Origin: Verrucomicrobiota bacterium
GTDB lineage: Bacteria; Verrucomicrobiota; Verrucomicrobiia; Limisphaerales; Fontisphaeraceae
Length of the DNA stretch: 45,420 nt
Assembly (NCBI GenBank): GCA_037139415.1
Contig: JBAXGN010000043.1
Location: 1 to 45,420 of the forward strand
Direction of reading: 5' to 3'
Shown here: in pieces, positions 17,195-27,600 of the stretch
Position numbering within the stretch: the stretch's first letter is position 1
Layout of the letters: each line of letters begins with the position of its first letter
The notes under the pieces: model-generated
Databases searched by the model: none
Told to the model about the DNA's origin: nothing
What the model saw: the letters and a program-made list of their open reading frames with translations, nothing else
Made by a program: the position numbers and the translations under genes

Positions 17195-19702
17195 ATGCAT
17201 TCGTCAAACATCCGTTCGCTGGCAGGGATTGTCCTTGGTATGGCGGCCGCCTTGGCCGGGCCGGCGGCCCCTGCGGCGGTGACCCCGGAGCCGTTGCGCT
17301 ATGAGGCCGAGGCGTGGAGCGAACCCAAGTCCGCCTGGATTGAAAACAAGGATACCCCGGATCATTGGAATCTCTGGAGCAAGGATAAGGACGCGGAGAG
17401 TAAGTGGTCCAAGGGGGTGGTGCTGCGCGCGCCCGCCGCATTGAAAACGCGCAACACGCCCGAGGAAGGCGCGCCCCCGTTGCATACGCGGATTACCGGC
17501 ATTCCGGCGGGCACCTTTGATGTGAGCGTCAAAATTGTGCGAACGCTGGGAGTGTCGCTGGATGGCCGCACGTGGCAGCCGTTCAAAGGCGGCTTGCTGG
17601 CCGAAGGGGTGGTGATTACGAACGGCGTCTTTGAACTCTGGGTGGATGATCGCTACGCGGATGAGCGAAGTCCCGGCACTGGTTACTATGATTATGTGGA
17701 GCTGACGCGCGTGCCGGAACGGGTGGTGAAGCCGTTGGTGCAGGGCTTCGCCAAGGAGCGGGTGCGGGAGAAGCTGGATCGCGGGGTGGTGGCGCTGCGC
17801 ATGGATGCCGAAGTGTATGTCGGCTGGCGGCTGCTGGTCGAGGACCCGGGCGACCTCGCGTTTCATGTGTACCGCACGGTGCCGGGGCAGGCGCCGGAAC
17901 GCGTGACGGCTGTGCCGGTGACGCGCACCACGGATTTTGTGGATCGCACCGCCCCGCAGGCGGAGGGGTTGCGGTATGGCGTCCGCCCGGTGCGCGGCGG
18001 CGTGGAAGGGCCGGAGCAAGGCTCGGCCATCGTGCCGGCCACCGTGGGCAATTGCCTGCGGTTCAAGCTGGAGCCCGGCGCCACGTTCCAGAAGGTGGGC
18101 ATTGGCGACCTGGATGGCGATGGCCGCTATGATATGGTTATAAAGTTGCCCAATTATAACATTGACCCGGCGGACGAATATTGGAAGCCCTCCACCAATA
18201 CGTACAAGCTGGAAGCCCGCCGCAGTGACGGCTCGCTGCTCTGGCGCAAGGACCTCGGCTGGGCCATTGAAATGGGCATCTGGTATTCGCCCTTCATCGT
18301 CTTTGACCTCGATGGTGATGGCCGGGCGGAAGTCGCGGCCAAGATCGGGGAAGGGGACCCGCGCGACCCGGATGGCCGCGTGCGGAGCGGCCCGGAATGG
18401 CTGGTGGTGTGGGATGGCACGACCGGCAAGGAGAAGGGGCGCGTGCCCTGGCCGGATCGCAGCGGGTTCGGCGAAGGCAAGCGGCAGTATAATTATGCCA
18501 GCCGCAATCAATTGGCGGTGGCGTACTTGGACGGCAAGACGCCGGCGATCCTCGCGCTGCGCGGCACGTACAACACTATGAAGGTGGACGCCTATGAGCT
18601 GGGACCAAACGGCTTGCGCTCGCTCTGGACCTTCCGTGATGCCGAGGGCGGCAAGAAATATTCCGGCCAGGGCTGCCATTTCACCCATACGATGGACGTG
18701 GACGGCGATGGGCGGGACGAGGTGATCCTCGGCAGCTCGGTGCTGGATGACAACGGCTCGCCGCTCTGGACTACCGGCCTCGGGCATCCCGATCACATGT
18801 ACGTGGGCAACCTCGATCCCTCCCGCTCCGGCCTGCAAATTTTCTACGGGGTTGAAACCGCCCATCAAAGCAACGGCATGTGCATGGTCGAGGCGGCCAC
18901 CGGCAAAATTCTCTGGGGTTGGAACAAACCCACCACGCATATTCACAGCTTCGGCATGTGCGCCGACATGGATCCCGCCGTGCCGGGTGCCGAGGCCTAC
19001 GCCGCCGATTGCACCAACCACATTCCGACCGGCGACCGCTGGCTCTGGAGCGCCAAGGGGGAAGTGCTGAGCCGCGACGTCAACTTCGGTTTCGGCCAAA
19101 AGACCGTCTATTGGGACGCCGACCTGCAGCGGGAAATCCTCTATCAGGGGAGAAACATTCGGGACTTATACAGCGTCTTGGTCCAGCAGGAAATTGAGGG
19201 CACCGTCGTCATGGTGGCGGACGTTTTGGGCGATTGGCGCGAGGAACTGATCGTCTCCACGCCCGGCGAACTGCGCATTTACACGACGGCCATCCCAGCG
19301 ATGGACCGCCGCCCCACGTTCATGCAAGATCCCGCCTATCGCCAGACCGTCGCCATGGGCGCGATGGGCTACACCTTGGTTCCGCTGCCGTCCTATGCCC
19401 TAGATGCGCGTGCGCCGAACCTGAACGTTACCGTGCTCGCCGAGGGCGTGGTGCAGACCGTGGTCTCCGCGCCGAAGGATAAGCCCCTCAAGGGACGGGT
19501 GGCCTTGAGCACCGCCCAAGGGACAGTGGAACCGGCGGAATTTTCTGTGGAGGTCGCCGCTGGGGGGCTCGCGGTCTTCAAATCCCGGCTGACCCCCGTG
19601 CCGACCCGCGGCCAAACCGTGGCGGTGACGGGCACGCTGGAAGCCGGAGAAGTGCAACGCCGCCTGGTCGCGCGCGGCGTGGTCAATGAGAAGGGGCGGT
19701 AA
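17195..19702 (+). CDS. Rhamnogalacturonan lyase, PL11 family
   Basis: The 835-residue protein has a signal peptide (about residues 1-28), an extra N-terminal beta domain (about 30-175), and then the PL11 body. The body has a fibronectin-like segment (about 205-285) and an eight-bladed propeller with calcium-binding DxDGDG loops (GDLDGDGRYD, FDLDGDGRAE, MDVDGDGRDE). The pattern of VGIGDLDGDG, WRKDLG and AEVAAKIGEGD fits YesW/YesX-type lyases, which cut the rhamnose-galacturonate backbone of pectin by beta-elimination. The N-terminal domain is not part of the minimal family and may bind sugar. A sulfatase gene follows 132 nt downstream. Confidence 0.9.
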   Translation: MHSSNIRSLAGIVLGMAAALAGPAAPAAVTPEPLRYEAEAWSEPKSAWIENKDTPDHWNLWSKDKDAESKWSKGVVLRAPAALKTRNTPEEGAPPLHTRITGIPAGTFDVSVKIVRTLGVSLDGRTWQPFKGGLLAEGVVITNGVFELWVDDRYADERSPGTGYYDYVELTRVPERVVKPLVQGFAKERVREKLDRGVVALRMDAEVYVGWRLLVEDPGDLAFHVYRTVPGQAPERVTAVPVTRTTDFVDRTAPQAEGLRYGVRPVRGGVEGPEQGSAIVPATVGNCLRFKLEPGATFQKVGIGDLDGDGRYDMVIKLPNYNIDPADEYWKPSTNTYKLEARRSDGSLLWRKDLGWAIEMGIWYSPFIVFDLDGDGRAEVAAKIGEGDPRDPDGRVRSGPEWLVVWDGTTGKEKGRVPWPDRSGFGEGKRQYNYASRNQLAVAYLDGKTPAILALRGTYNTMKVDAYELGPNGLRSLWTFRDAEGGKKYSGQGCHFTHTMDVDGDGRDEVILGSSVLDDNGSPLWTTGLGHPDHMYVGNLDPSRSGLQIFYGVETAHQSNGMCMVEAATGKILWGWNKPTTHIHSFGMCADMDPAVPGAEAYAADCTNHIPTGDRWLWSAKGEVLSRDVNFGFGQKTVYWDADLQREILYQGRNIRDLYSVLVQQEIEGTVVMVADVLGDWREELIVSTPGELRIYTTAIPAMDRRPTFMQDPAYRQTVAMGAMGYTLVPLPSYALDARAPNLNVTVLAEGVVQTVVSAPKDKPLKGRVALSTAQGTVEPAEFSVEVAAGGLAVFKSRLTPVPTRGQTVAVTGTLEAGEVQRRLVARGVVNEKGR

Positions 19703-19834
19703 TCAATTAACTGGCGGGCTAACTGACAGACTGTGCTTGAAATCGCGCGGGATTGCTCTAAGTTGCCTCCCGTGAGCACACAGATTTGAAATACACGAAC
19801 ATTAAATCGAACCAACCAACGATATCGCACGCTT

Positions 19835-21271
19835 ATGGAAACTCCTATCCGCCACGTTAGCTGTCCATCCCGCTGGTCGAACCCTTGGCTCGTCCGGGCC
19901 ACCGGTCTCCTGACCTTGATTCTGCTTTGCGCCTGCGTCGCCAACGCCCATGCCGCCGCGGCAGACCGACCGAATATCATCTTCGTCCTGTCCGATGACT
20001 TGGCGCAAGGCGACGTGGGGTGTTACGGACAAAAGCTCATCAAGACGCCCGTCATGGACCGCATGGCGGCGGAAGGCACCCGCTACACCCAGGGATATTG
20101 CGGTACCACCGTCTGCGCGCCTTCCCGAGTGTCTTTGCTGACCGGACGGCACATGGGGCACAGCCCCATTCGCGCCAATCGGGAGATTCAGCCCGAAGGT
20201 CAGATGCCCGTGCCCGCCGGCACCTTCACCGTAGCCCACTTGCTTAAAAGCCAGGGCTATGCGACGGCCTGCATTGGCAAATGGGGCATGGGTTTGTTCG
20301 ATACCACCGGCAGCCCGCTCAAGATGGGCTTCGACCATTTCTACGGTTACAATTGCCAGCGCCACGCGCACAGTTACTTTCCCACCTATCTGTATAACGA
20401 TGATCAACGGTTTGAGCTTCCGGGCAACGATGGCAAAGGCATTGGCAAAACGTATGCCCAGAACCTGATTGCCGACGAAACGCTGAAATGGATCCGCGCG
20501 CACAAGGCCGAACCGTTCTTCCTCTATTACTCCATCACGCTGCCGCATGCGCAATATGAGATTGATGACGTCGGCAAGCTTTACGCGTCGCAGCCATGGA
20601 CCATGCAGCAGAAAAGCTACGCCGCCATGGTCACGCGCCTCGACACTGATGTGGGGCGCGTGCTCGATTTGCTAAAGGAATTGCAGCTCGACGAGAAAAC
20701 CCTGGTCCTGCTCGCGGGGGACAATGGCTCCTCCTTCCCACCCAAATCGGAACTTGGGAAACTCTTTGAGCAGGCCGCGAACGGATTGCGCGGGTACAAG
20801 CGGGAACTGTACGAAGGCGGGCTGCGTCAGGCGGCAATCGCCCGCTGGCCGGGTGTCGTCCCGAAAGGACGCGTGAGCGACGAACCGTGGGCCTTCTGGG
20901 ATTTCCTGCCCACCGTCGCCGAATTGACTGGCGCGAAGCTTCCCGGCAATGCCTCAATGGATGGGCTGTCCCTTGTCTCCTTCCTCAAAGGTGGGCCGGC
21001 TCCCCAACGGGAATATTTTTATTGGGAACTGCACGAAGGAAAGTCCCTCCAGGCGATTCGCTTTGGCGATTGGAAAGCCGTGCGCAATGGTCCCTCCAGC
21101 CCGATTGAATTGTACGACCTGAAAACCGACGCGGGAGAAAAGAACGACCTCGCGGCGGACCACAAAGACCTGGTGGCAAAAGCGGAAGCCCTGATGAAAA
21201 CCGCACGTACGGATGACCCGAACTGGCCGCTGGTGGATCGCCGCCCGGCGCAAAAAGGGAAAAAGAAATAG
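19835..21271 (+). CDS. Arylsulfatase, S1 family
   Basis: The 478-residue protein has a signal peptide (about residues 22-43), the metal-binding opening [11 protein letters not shown] (46-56), the formylglycine motif CAPSR with Cys94 and Arg98, GKWGMG (149-154) and the second metal site GDNGS (296-300). Cys94 must be oxidised to formylglycine for activity, and the SUMF1-like protein upstream lacks the residues to do this. It probably desulfates a polysaccharide fragment in the periplasm, in line with the neighbouring rhamnogalacturonan lyase. The ATG at 19835 is followed by a long Arg-containing n-region; later starts are possible. Confidence 0.92.
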   Translation: METPIRHVSCPSRWSNPWLVRATGLLTLILLCACVANAHAAAADRPNIIFVLSDDLAQGDVGCYGQKLIKTPVMDRMAAEGTRYTQGYCGTTVCAPSRVSLLTGRHMGHSPIRANREIQPEGQMPVPAGTFTVAHLLKSQGYATACIGKWGMGLFDTTGSPLKMGFDHFYGYNCQRHAHSYFPTYLYNDDQRFELPGNDGKGIGKTYAQNLIADETLKWIRAHKAEPFFLYYSITLPHAQYEIDDVGKLYASQPWTMQQKSYAAMVTRLDTDVGRVLDLLKELQLDEKTLVLLAGDNGSSFPPKSELGKLFEQAANGLRGYKRELYEGGLRQAAIARWPGVVPKGRVSDEPWAFWDFLPTVAELTGAKLPGNASMDGLSLVSFLKGGPAPQREYFYWELHEGKSLQAIRFGDWKAVRNGPSSPIELYDLKTDAGEKNDLAADHKDLVAKAEALMKTARTDDPNWPLVDRRPAQKGKKK

Positions 21272-21470
21272 CCTCGTTCGTCTCGCGGCTATATCCGTTG
21301 GCACCTCGGCGGCTCTGTGTGTGGGCTATTGTAAAACTGGCGGGGCGGGGTCAATGCCGCCCCATAACCTTGCCGGTTTTGCAAATTTTCTTCAATTTCC
21401 CGGTTGCATTTGCACGGCGTACCCGCTATTTAGGAAGCCGAACACAGTTTAAATCAATAGAATAAAAAAT

Positions 21471-22502
21471 ATGGCACAAGCAATTTATCACGCCTCAATT
21501 GAAGGCGCTCAACACGGTGCAAAAGGGCTCGAAAAGTTCCTGGATTTTGCCAAGAACTCCGGCGCGGCGGGCGCGCAACCTTCCAACTACATGCTGGACG
21601 ACGGCAAGGGTGGACTCAAATCGGCCAAGGAAATCAAAGCCGCATTTGAATCGCGCGGGCTGAAGCTCGACGGTATCTCCTGCCACTGCCCGACTTGGGT
21701 GCATACGACGGCTTGGACCGAGAGCCCCACCATCAAACCGTTCATTCCGGAAAAGGTTGCCAAAATGAAGCCGGAGAAGATTGAACAATACTGTGAAACG
21801 TACCTGCTCAAGCTGATGGATCTGGCGATTGAACTGGACATCAAGATTCTGCCCACGTTCTGGGGCGTGGCGTTCGGTTGGGAAATGGCGACCGGATATC
21901 CTTGGGGATTCTGGCAGGCCGGCTACGACCTGATCAAGGAAGGCCAGGAGCGCTTTGTGACCAAGACCGCGAAGATTCGTGCCCATGCCAATAAGCTTGG
22001 CATCTATCTCGCTCACGAAATCCATCCGGGCACCGCCGCCATGTGCGCCGATGACTTCAATATGCTCGTCAAGATTTGCGACGGCGACAAATGCCTGGGC
22101 GTCAATGCCGATCCCTCCCACTGCTGGGAAGGTGAATCCTTTGAGACCCGCTTTCTGAAGGTCGCAGACCGCATCTATGCCGCGCACGTGAAGAATTTCG
22201 TGATCCGTAAAGGCATGCCTTTGCGCACCATGGAAAATAACTGGCAGAAACGCCCGATGCAGTTCACCGATCTCCCGAGCGGCGACCTGAACATGGTCCG
22301 CTACGCCGAATTGCTGGTGCTGACCGGTTATCCGCAGCGTTACATGAAGATCATGCAGCGCCCGACCGCCCCGCTGGTGGTCGAAGCCGAGAGTGCGTAT
22401 CGCGATTTGGACGCCGCCAGCGCCAACGGCATTGGCTACGTGCGCGACAATCTCTGCTTCCCGCTCGCCTCTGGTTCCTTTGAAGATGGCATGGGCGCCT
22501 AA
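21471..22502 (+). CDS. Sugar phosphate isomerase/epimerase, TIM barrel
   Basis: The 343-residue cytoplasmic protein belongs to the xylose-isomerase-like (AP endonuclease 2) TIM-barrel superfamily. Likely metal ligands are visible: Glu183 (AHEIHPG), Asp214 and His217 (NADPSHCW), His239 (AAHVKNF) and a Glu near 305. It would isomerise or epimerise a ketose, inosose or similar sugar. It is preceded by an A/T-rich leader and followed by a strong terminator, so it can be transcribed alone. The exact substrate is unknown. Confidence 0.82.
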   Translation: MAQAIYHASIEGAQHGAKGLEKFLDFAKNSGAAGAQPSNYMLDDGKGGLKSAKEIKAAFESRGLKLDGISCHCPTWVHTTAWTESPTIKPFIPEKVAKMKPEKIEQYCETYLLKLMDLAIELDIKILPTFWGVAFGWEMATGYPWGFWQAGYDLIKEGQERFVTKTAKIRAHANKLGIYLAHEIHPGTAAMCADDFNMLVKICDGDKCLGVNADPSHCWEGESFETRFLKVADRIYAAHVKNFVIRKGMPLRTMENNWQKRPMQFTDLPSGDLNMVRYAELLVLTGYPQRYMKIMQRPTAPLVVEAESAYRDLDAASANGIGYVRDNLCFPLASGSFEDGMGA

Positions 22503-22532
22503 TCGAAGGCGGAAAAACCACAAGACCGATTC

Positions 22533-22566
22533 AGCGCCGGAGGAATCCAACTCCGGCGCTTTCTTA
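22533..22566 (+). terminator. Rho-independent terminator
   Basis: A perfect 10-bp stem AGCGCCGGAG / CTCCGGCGCT (22533-22542 with 22551-22560, loop of 8 nt) is followed by TTTCTT. It lies 30 nt after the isomerase stop, in the gap where that gene meets the leftward thioesterase gene, whose last codons it adjoins. Confidence 0.85.
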
Positions 22567-22968
22567 TTGGCTGGACGGTAACTTATCCGTCTTGCGATAG
22601 GCTAGCCCGTGAAAGAGGGCGACCAGTTCACCTTGGTCGTCCTTGATTTCGACCGAGTAGTTTCCGAGCTTGGGGTTTCGGCTGACTTCTTTGGCTTCCG
22701 CGTAAAGCACCCCGGACTTGCTCGCTTTCATGATGGAAATGCTGGCGTTGATGGCAACCGCCATGGTGCCGTGCGAGTTGGACGCGGCGGCAAAGGTGAA
22801 ATCCGCCAGGGTGAACACCGCGCCACCATGCACGATGCCAAGGCCGTTGTGATGATGCGATTGGATGGTCATTTTCGCCCGGGCATGGCCTAGGGAAACT
22901 TCCACTAACTCGATATTTGAAAGCGCCGCAAAACGGTCGTTATGCAGGCACGCGAGCACGTCTTTCAT
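22564..22968 (-). CDS. PaaI-type hotdog thioesterase
   Basis: The 134-residue protein has the hotdog-fold acyl-CoA thioesterase pattern: HHHNGLGIVHGGAVFTLADFTFA (about residues 38-60; the family's HGG...D motif) and a following strand rich in Ala/Ser. Family members hydrolyse acyl- or aryl-CoA esters. I chose the ATG at 22968 because the longer frame overlaps the upstream gene; this leaves a 4-nt gap and suggests translational coupling with that gene. The substrate is not predictable. Confidence 0.85.
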   Translation of the reverse strand: MKDVLACLHNDRFAALSNIELVEVSLGHARAKMTIQSHHHNGLGIVHGGAVFTLADFTFAAASNSHGTMAVAINASISIMKASKSGVLYAEAKEVSRNPKLGNYSVEIKDDQGELVALFHGLAYRKTDKLPSSQ

Positions 22969-22972
22969 GCGA

Positions 22973-23464
22973 TCACTTGTTTTTGGTGAACAATACTGCG
23001 GAAAGCGCGAGTAATCCACCAAGTAGAACGGCTACCATGCAGACGCCGGTTTCCCATGTTTTCAGCGGGATCGGACTTTTAAAGGCAAGCAAAGCGGCCA
23101 TCACAACCAATGCCCCATCCGCCGTTAGCAACAACCAGCGGGGGAACCGAAACGGCGTCTCTAATTCCTCGCGCGTGGGACGCTCGGCGATAGCGGGGTG
23201 AGGGGTGATGGTCTCCTGGGCGTGCTCTGTCGCCAAGGGCTCGGGTTCTGCAAGCACACTCACGCTATCGGGGTTGGGGTTGGGAAGAATCGGGGCGTCT
23301 TCCACTGCCGTCTCCGCGCGATTGCCGCGCAGAAGCGTCTCCAATCCGGAACCGACTGCCTGTGAGGAATCCGCGACTGGGACGATCACTTTTTCCGCAC
23401 TGGCGGCGCCACGTGTTTCGCCCAGTAGATTTCCAAGATTACGGCCTAATGCTGGTTTTGCCAC
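22973..23464 (-). CDS. Two-helix membrane protein, unknown
   Basis: The start is most likely GTG 23464, giving MAKPALGRNLGNLLGE at the N-terminus; an upstream TTG is the alternative. The first 100 residues are polar, Ala/Glu/Pro-rich and likely disordered. The C-terminus has two hydrophobic helices (about residues 108-128 and 136-158). The roughly 163-residue protein therefore has a cytoplasmic tail on a small membrane anchor. It lies 4 nt upstream of the thioesterase. No family is recognised. Confidence 0.6.
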   Translation of the reverse strand: MAKPALGRNLGNLLGETRGAASAEKVIVPVADSSQAVGSGLETLLRGNRAETAVEDAPILPNPNPDSVSVLAEPEPLATEHAQETITPHPAIAERPTREELETPFRFPRWLLLTADGALVVMAALLAFKSPIPLKTWETGVCMVAVLLGGLLALSAVLFTKNK

Positions 23465-23594
23465 GTCACCAATGTGTGTCAAACTGCGCGGCGCGGCAAT
23501 GCAAAGTTATTCACAAGTTGTAAACAGCCGGTAAAACAACCGAGCAGGGCCTACGGTTCGGCAAAATGGCCGTCCCGGCGAGGGAGCCCCGGTT

Positions 23595-24494
23595 TTAATA
23601 GCTAGCTTGGATGCCCAGTTGCACGTAGGGGGCGTTGGGCGCGCGGAGCGAGAAATACCGCTCTTTGAAACGGAAGCGCCGATCAAACATCCAGCCGCCG
23701 TCCGCGACGACACTCCAATCCTTGCACATCTGGTAGCGTAACCCCACCCCGGCGCGGATTTCCCGATACGACAGCATCTGGTTGTTGAGTTCGCGATGTC
23801 CGTTGCGGTCGCCGAAGTCCTGCGCCACGCGGAACGCGCCCCCTTTAAAATCGCCGCCGGCGAGTAGGGTAAGGGCGTCATTGACTTTGTATTCGATACC
23901 CGGCTTGGGAACCATAAGGTTCAGGGTCCAACTGTCGTCCAGTTTCCAGCGCACGCCCACCGCCGGAAGCACCGGGTATTCGCTGCGGACGTTCACCATG
24001 AAACCAAACATCCAATGCACCTCGGGGCTTTGATTGAAGTTGGCGCGCAGGCCGAACGGCATGTTGAAGTCCGACCAGTTGATGTCTTTGAAATCGCTGT
24101 AAATCCCCGGCGCGAGGTCGCCCGAAATTTTCCATTTTTCCGCAATCTGCCAGCTCAGACCAACGCGCAGGGCGACGGATTGGAGTTGGCTGGGAACGGG
24201 TGCTGCCGCCGGACGGTCGAAATCATAGCGGTGCCAGCCCAGCCCCAGACGGAGGGAGAGGAACTCGTTCAGCGGGGTGGTGGCGGTGTAACCGGCATCA
24301 TAGTTGAAGCTCCGTAAGCCTCCCAACTTGGTATCACCAACGCGGAGTTGGGAACCAGCGGTGAGACCAGCCCCCGCCGTGAATTCGCCCCGGTAACCGT
24401 CGCTGGTCGCTTCCGCGCCCACCAACTTGGGCAGCGTGAGGGCAACCGCACCGAGCACCAATACCGATTTCTGCCAAAAAACATTTCGTTTCAT
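23595..24494 (-). CDS. Outer-membrane beta-barrel protein, DUF6268-like
   Basis: The 299-residue protein starts at ATG 24494 (upstream residues of the longer frame are not signal-peptide-like). It has a signal peptide of about 26 residues, then alternating amphipathic strands with aromatic ends, and finishes in a Tyr-terminated strand (QLGIQASY), as outer-membrane barrels do. The strand pattern resembles the DUF6268 family. The role is unknown; a porin-like or sensor function is only a guess. It points away from the PQQ gene, and the two share a roughly 130-bp divergent promoter region. Confidence 0.72.
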   Translation of the reverse strand: MKRNVFWQKSVLVLGAVALTLPKLVGAEATSDGYRGEFTAGAGLTAGSQLRVGDTKLGGLRSFNYDAGYTATTPLNEFLSLRLGLGWHRYDFDRPAAAPVPSQLQSVALRVGLSWQIAEKWKISGDLAPGIYSDFKDINWSDFNMPFGLRANFNQSPEVHWMFGFMVNVRSEYPVLPAVGVRWKLDDSWTLNLMVPKPGIEYKVNDALTLLAGGDFKGGAFRVAQDFGDRNGHRELNNQMLSYREIRAGVGLRYQMCKDWSVVADGGWMFDRRFRFKERYFSLRAPNAPYVQLGIQASY

Positions 24495-24626
24495 ACGTAT
24501 TTCATTTTGTCGTTCTATTGAACGACGTGCATTTTGCCTTGGCCTGCGCCGCCACGCAACCCGTATCTGAGCAAAATCAGGCATTGCCAAGTGTCTGCCA
24601 TTTCCACATGCTTCCGCGCTTTACGA

Positions 24627-27600
24627 ATGAATTGCGTACGCCGTTTCGTGTGGGTGGTCGCGCTGCTTGCGGCCAGTAAAAGTGCAACGGTCCTGGCTGG
24701 GGACTGGCCGCAATGGCGTTATGACGCCCGGCGCAGCGCGGATTCGGAGGAGAAATTGCCCGCCCAACTTGTCCCCGCGTGGTCTCATGAGTATTCCCCA
24801 CGCACGCCTGCCTGGGAAGACCCGCTCAACCAGGATCTCATGCCGTTTGACGCTGGCTTCGAGCCTATTGTGCTCGGGGATCGCCTAGTGATCGGGTTTA
24901 ACGACCGCGACAAGGTGGTGGCGCTTGATACGCAGACGGGCCGCGAGGCGTGGAGTATTTACACCGAAGGCCCGGTGCGGCTGGCCCCGGTGGGGTTGAA
25001 GGATAAGGTCTATTTTGTCAGTGATGATGGATTCATGTATTGCGTGAAGTCCGCCGATGGCGCGCTGGTGTGGAAATTTCGCGGTGGCCCTTCCGACCGC
25101 AAGGCGCTCGGCAACGGACGCCTGGTTTCCGCTTGGCCCGCGCGGGGTGGCCCGGTGATCCAAGACGGGGTACTCTACTTCGCTGCGAGCATTTGGCCGT
25201 TCATGGGAACGTATATTTACGCGCTGGACGCCGAGACTGGCAAGGTGGTGTGGGTGAATGACGGTACCGGGGCCAATTATACGAAACAGCCGCACATGGC
25301 CCTGGCTTTTTCGGGTGTCGCCCCCCAAGGCGCGCTTGTGGCCACCGAGAAATATTTGCTCGTCCCCGGCAGCCGTTCGGTTCCCGCAGTGTTTGACCGG
25401 TTGACTGGTAAATTGTTGTATTATCATCTGGCGGATTCGGGCAAGGGAAACGGCGGTTCTTTCGTCATCGCCGGGCATACCAACTTTTTTGTCCACACAC
25501 GCGGGCATGGGATGCGCGCGTTTGACCTGGCCACCGGGAAGAAGGGCACATTCACCATCAATGAGCCGGTGTTGGGCGCTAGCCACTATTATTGCGCCGC
25601 TGATTTCCCGAATTCCAACGGCGGTATGGCCGATGCATCGCAAAAGTTGGACGCCGCCCGTTACGGCGCGCTTCGCGCCAAGAGCGATTACATGGACGCC
25701 GTGTACCTTAACGATACCAATGCCATCAAACGGCTGAAGACTGCCCTGGGCGGAGCGGAGAAAAAGCTGAGTGCCGCCGAGGCTACCTTGGAAAGCGCGC
25801 GGAAGAAGTCCAGCACGAATGCCGTCTATAAAGTGATCCAAGCCTGGAAGGCGGATAAAACGCTGCAGTGGGAATTGAAGGGGGACGGCTCTGGCGATTT
25901 GATCCGCGCGAAAAACGTGCTCTACGCCGGGGGCTCGAATGTAATCATTGGGGTACAGATGCCGGCCCGCGCCAAGCCGGGTGCGGGTGCCGCCGGGGCA
26001 GCCAAGCCGACCATCGTTTGGACGCAGCCCATCGAGGGAAAAGTTTGGCGTTTGCTCGCGGCGAACGGGATGCTCTTTGCGGTAACGCAGGAGGGCCACA
26101 TTCTGGCGTTCGGCGCGAGTGCCGGCGCGCAGAAGGTCATCAAGGACGACCATAAAACCATTGCGCCCGACCCTGCCACCGTGGCGAAGGCGCAAAGCGT
26201 GCTCACGCAAAGCGGCGTCAAGGACGGTTACGCTCTCTGTCTGGGACTGGACGAGGATGATTTGCTTCCCGCGCTGGCCGACGCCTCAAAGTTACAGATC
26301 ATCGGCGTGGATGCCGACGCCGCCAAAGTGGATCGGCTGCGGAGGCGTTTCGATGCCGCCGGGCTTTACGGCACGCGGATCAGTTTGATCGTCGCCGCGC
26401 CGGAATCGTTTGGCGCGCCGCCGTATTTCGCCAGCGTGATGTTCGCTAATGCCAGTGTTTCGGCTAAGCTCGCTGACGAGGCGGTACTGCATCGCGTCTA
26501 TGAATCGCTGCGGCCTTACGGCGGCGTGCTCCTGACTGCCACCGGCGGTGCGGAGTTGGCCGAAAAGGTGAAAAGCGCCCGGCTCGCGAAAGCCCAAGTG
26601 AAGACAGCGGAGAATGGTCTCTTGATTAAACGCGAAGGGGCGTTGCCCGGCGCGGCCAATTGGACGCACCAATACGGCGATGCCGCGAACTCCATGAAGT
26701 CAGATGATCAGAACATCAAGCTCCCAGTCGGCGTGCTTTGGTTCGGCGGCAATACGCACATGGATGTCCTGCCGCGCCACGGCCACGGCCCCTCGGAGCA
26801 AGTCGTGGGTGGCCGCCTGATTCTCGAGGGCATGGATTGCGTCAGCGCCCGCGACGTTTACACGGGCCGCCGCCTTTGGAAAACCGTGATCCCCGGCCTG
26901 GACACCACCGGCATCTACCATAACGAAACGTATATCCCCGATCCGCTGACCACGTTGTATAATCAGAAACATTTCCCCGGCGCGAACGCACGCGGGGCCA
27001 ACTTTGTGGCCACCGAGGACGCCATTTATGTGGCGGTGAGCAATCATTGCGTGGTGGTGAACGCCGTCACGGGGGAAATTCTGCGCACGATTACGCTACC
27101 TGCCAAAGCCGGGCAGCCAGCTCCGCAATGGGGCTTCCTCGCGGTCAGCGATAACGTGCTGCTGGGCGGCGCGGAGTTTGGCCAGTTCAACAAACGCTTC
27201 GGCATTGATTTGTCGTGGCCACCGCCCGTGGCCGATTTCTCCGCCAGCCTTGGCCTGGTGGCGTTTGATCGCCACACGGGAACCGTCCTCTGGCAGACCG
27301 CCGCCAAGCACAGCTTCATTCACAACGGCATCGCCATTGGCAACGGGCGCGTCTATTGCCTCGACCGCCTGCCCAAGAACAGCGAGAGCAAATACAAGTT
27401 GCATGAGGGAAAAGCGGCGATCGGTTACCGTATCGCGGCGTTCGATCTACGTTCCGGGCAGACCGTCTGGCAGCAGAGCAGTAACATTTTCGGCTCGTGG
27501 TTGAGCTATTCCAAGGAACATGATGTCTTGCTTCATGCCGGAGCCGCTGCGACGGATCGTCTCAAGGACGAAGCCGGGCAGGGGATGATGGTGCTGAGCG

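Noticed and set aside
17204-19099. Leftward ORF of 631 codons
   Set aside because: Antisense to the rhamnogalacturonan lyase with His/Arg/Ala-rich, non-protein-like composition.
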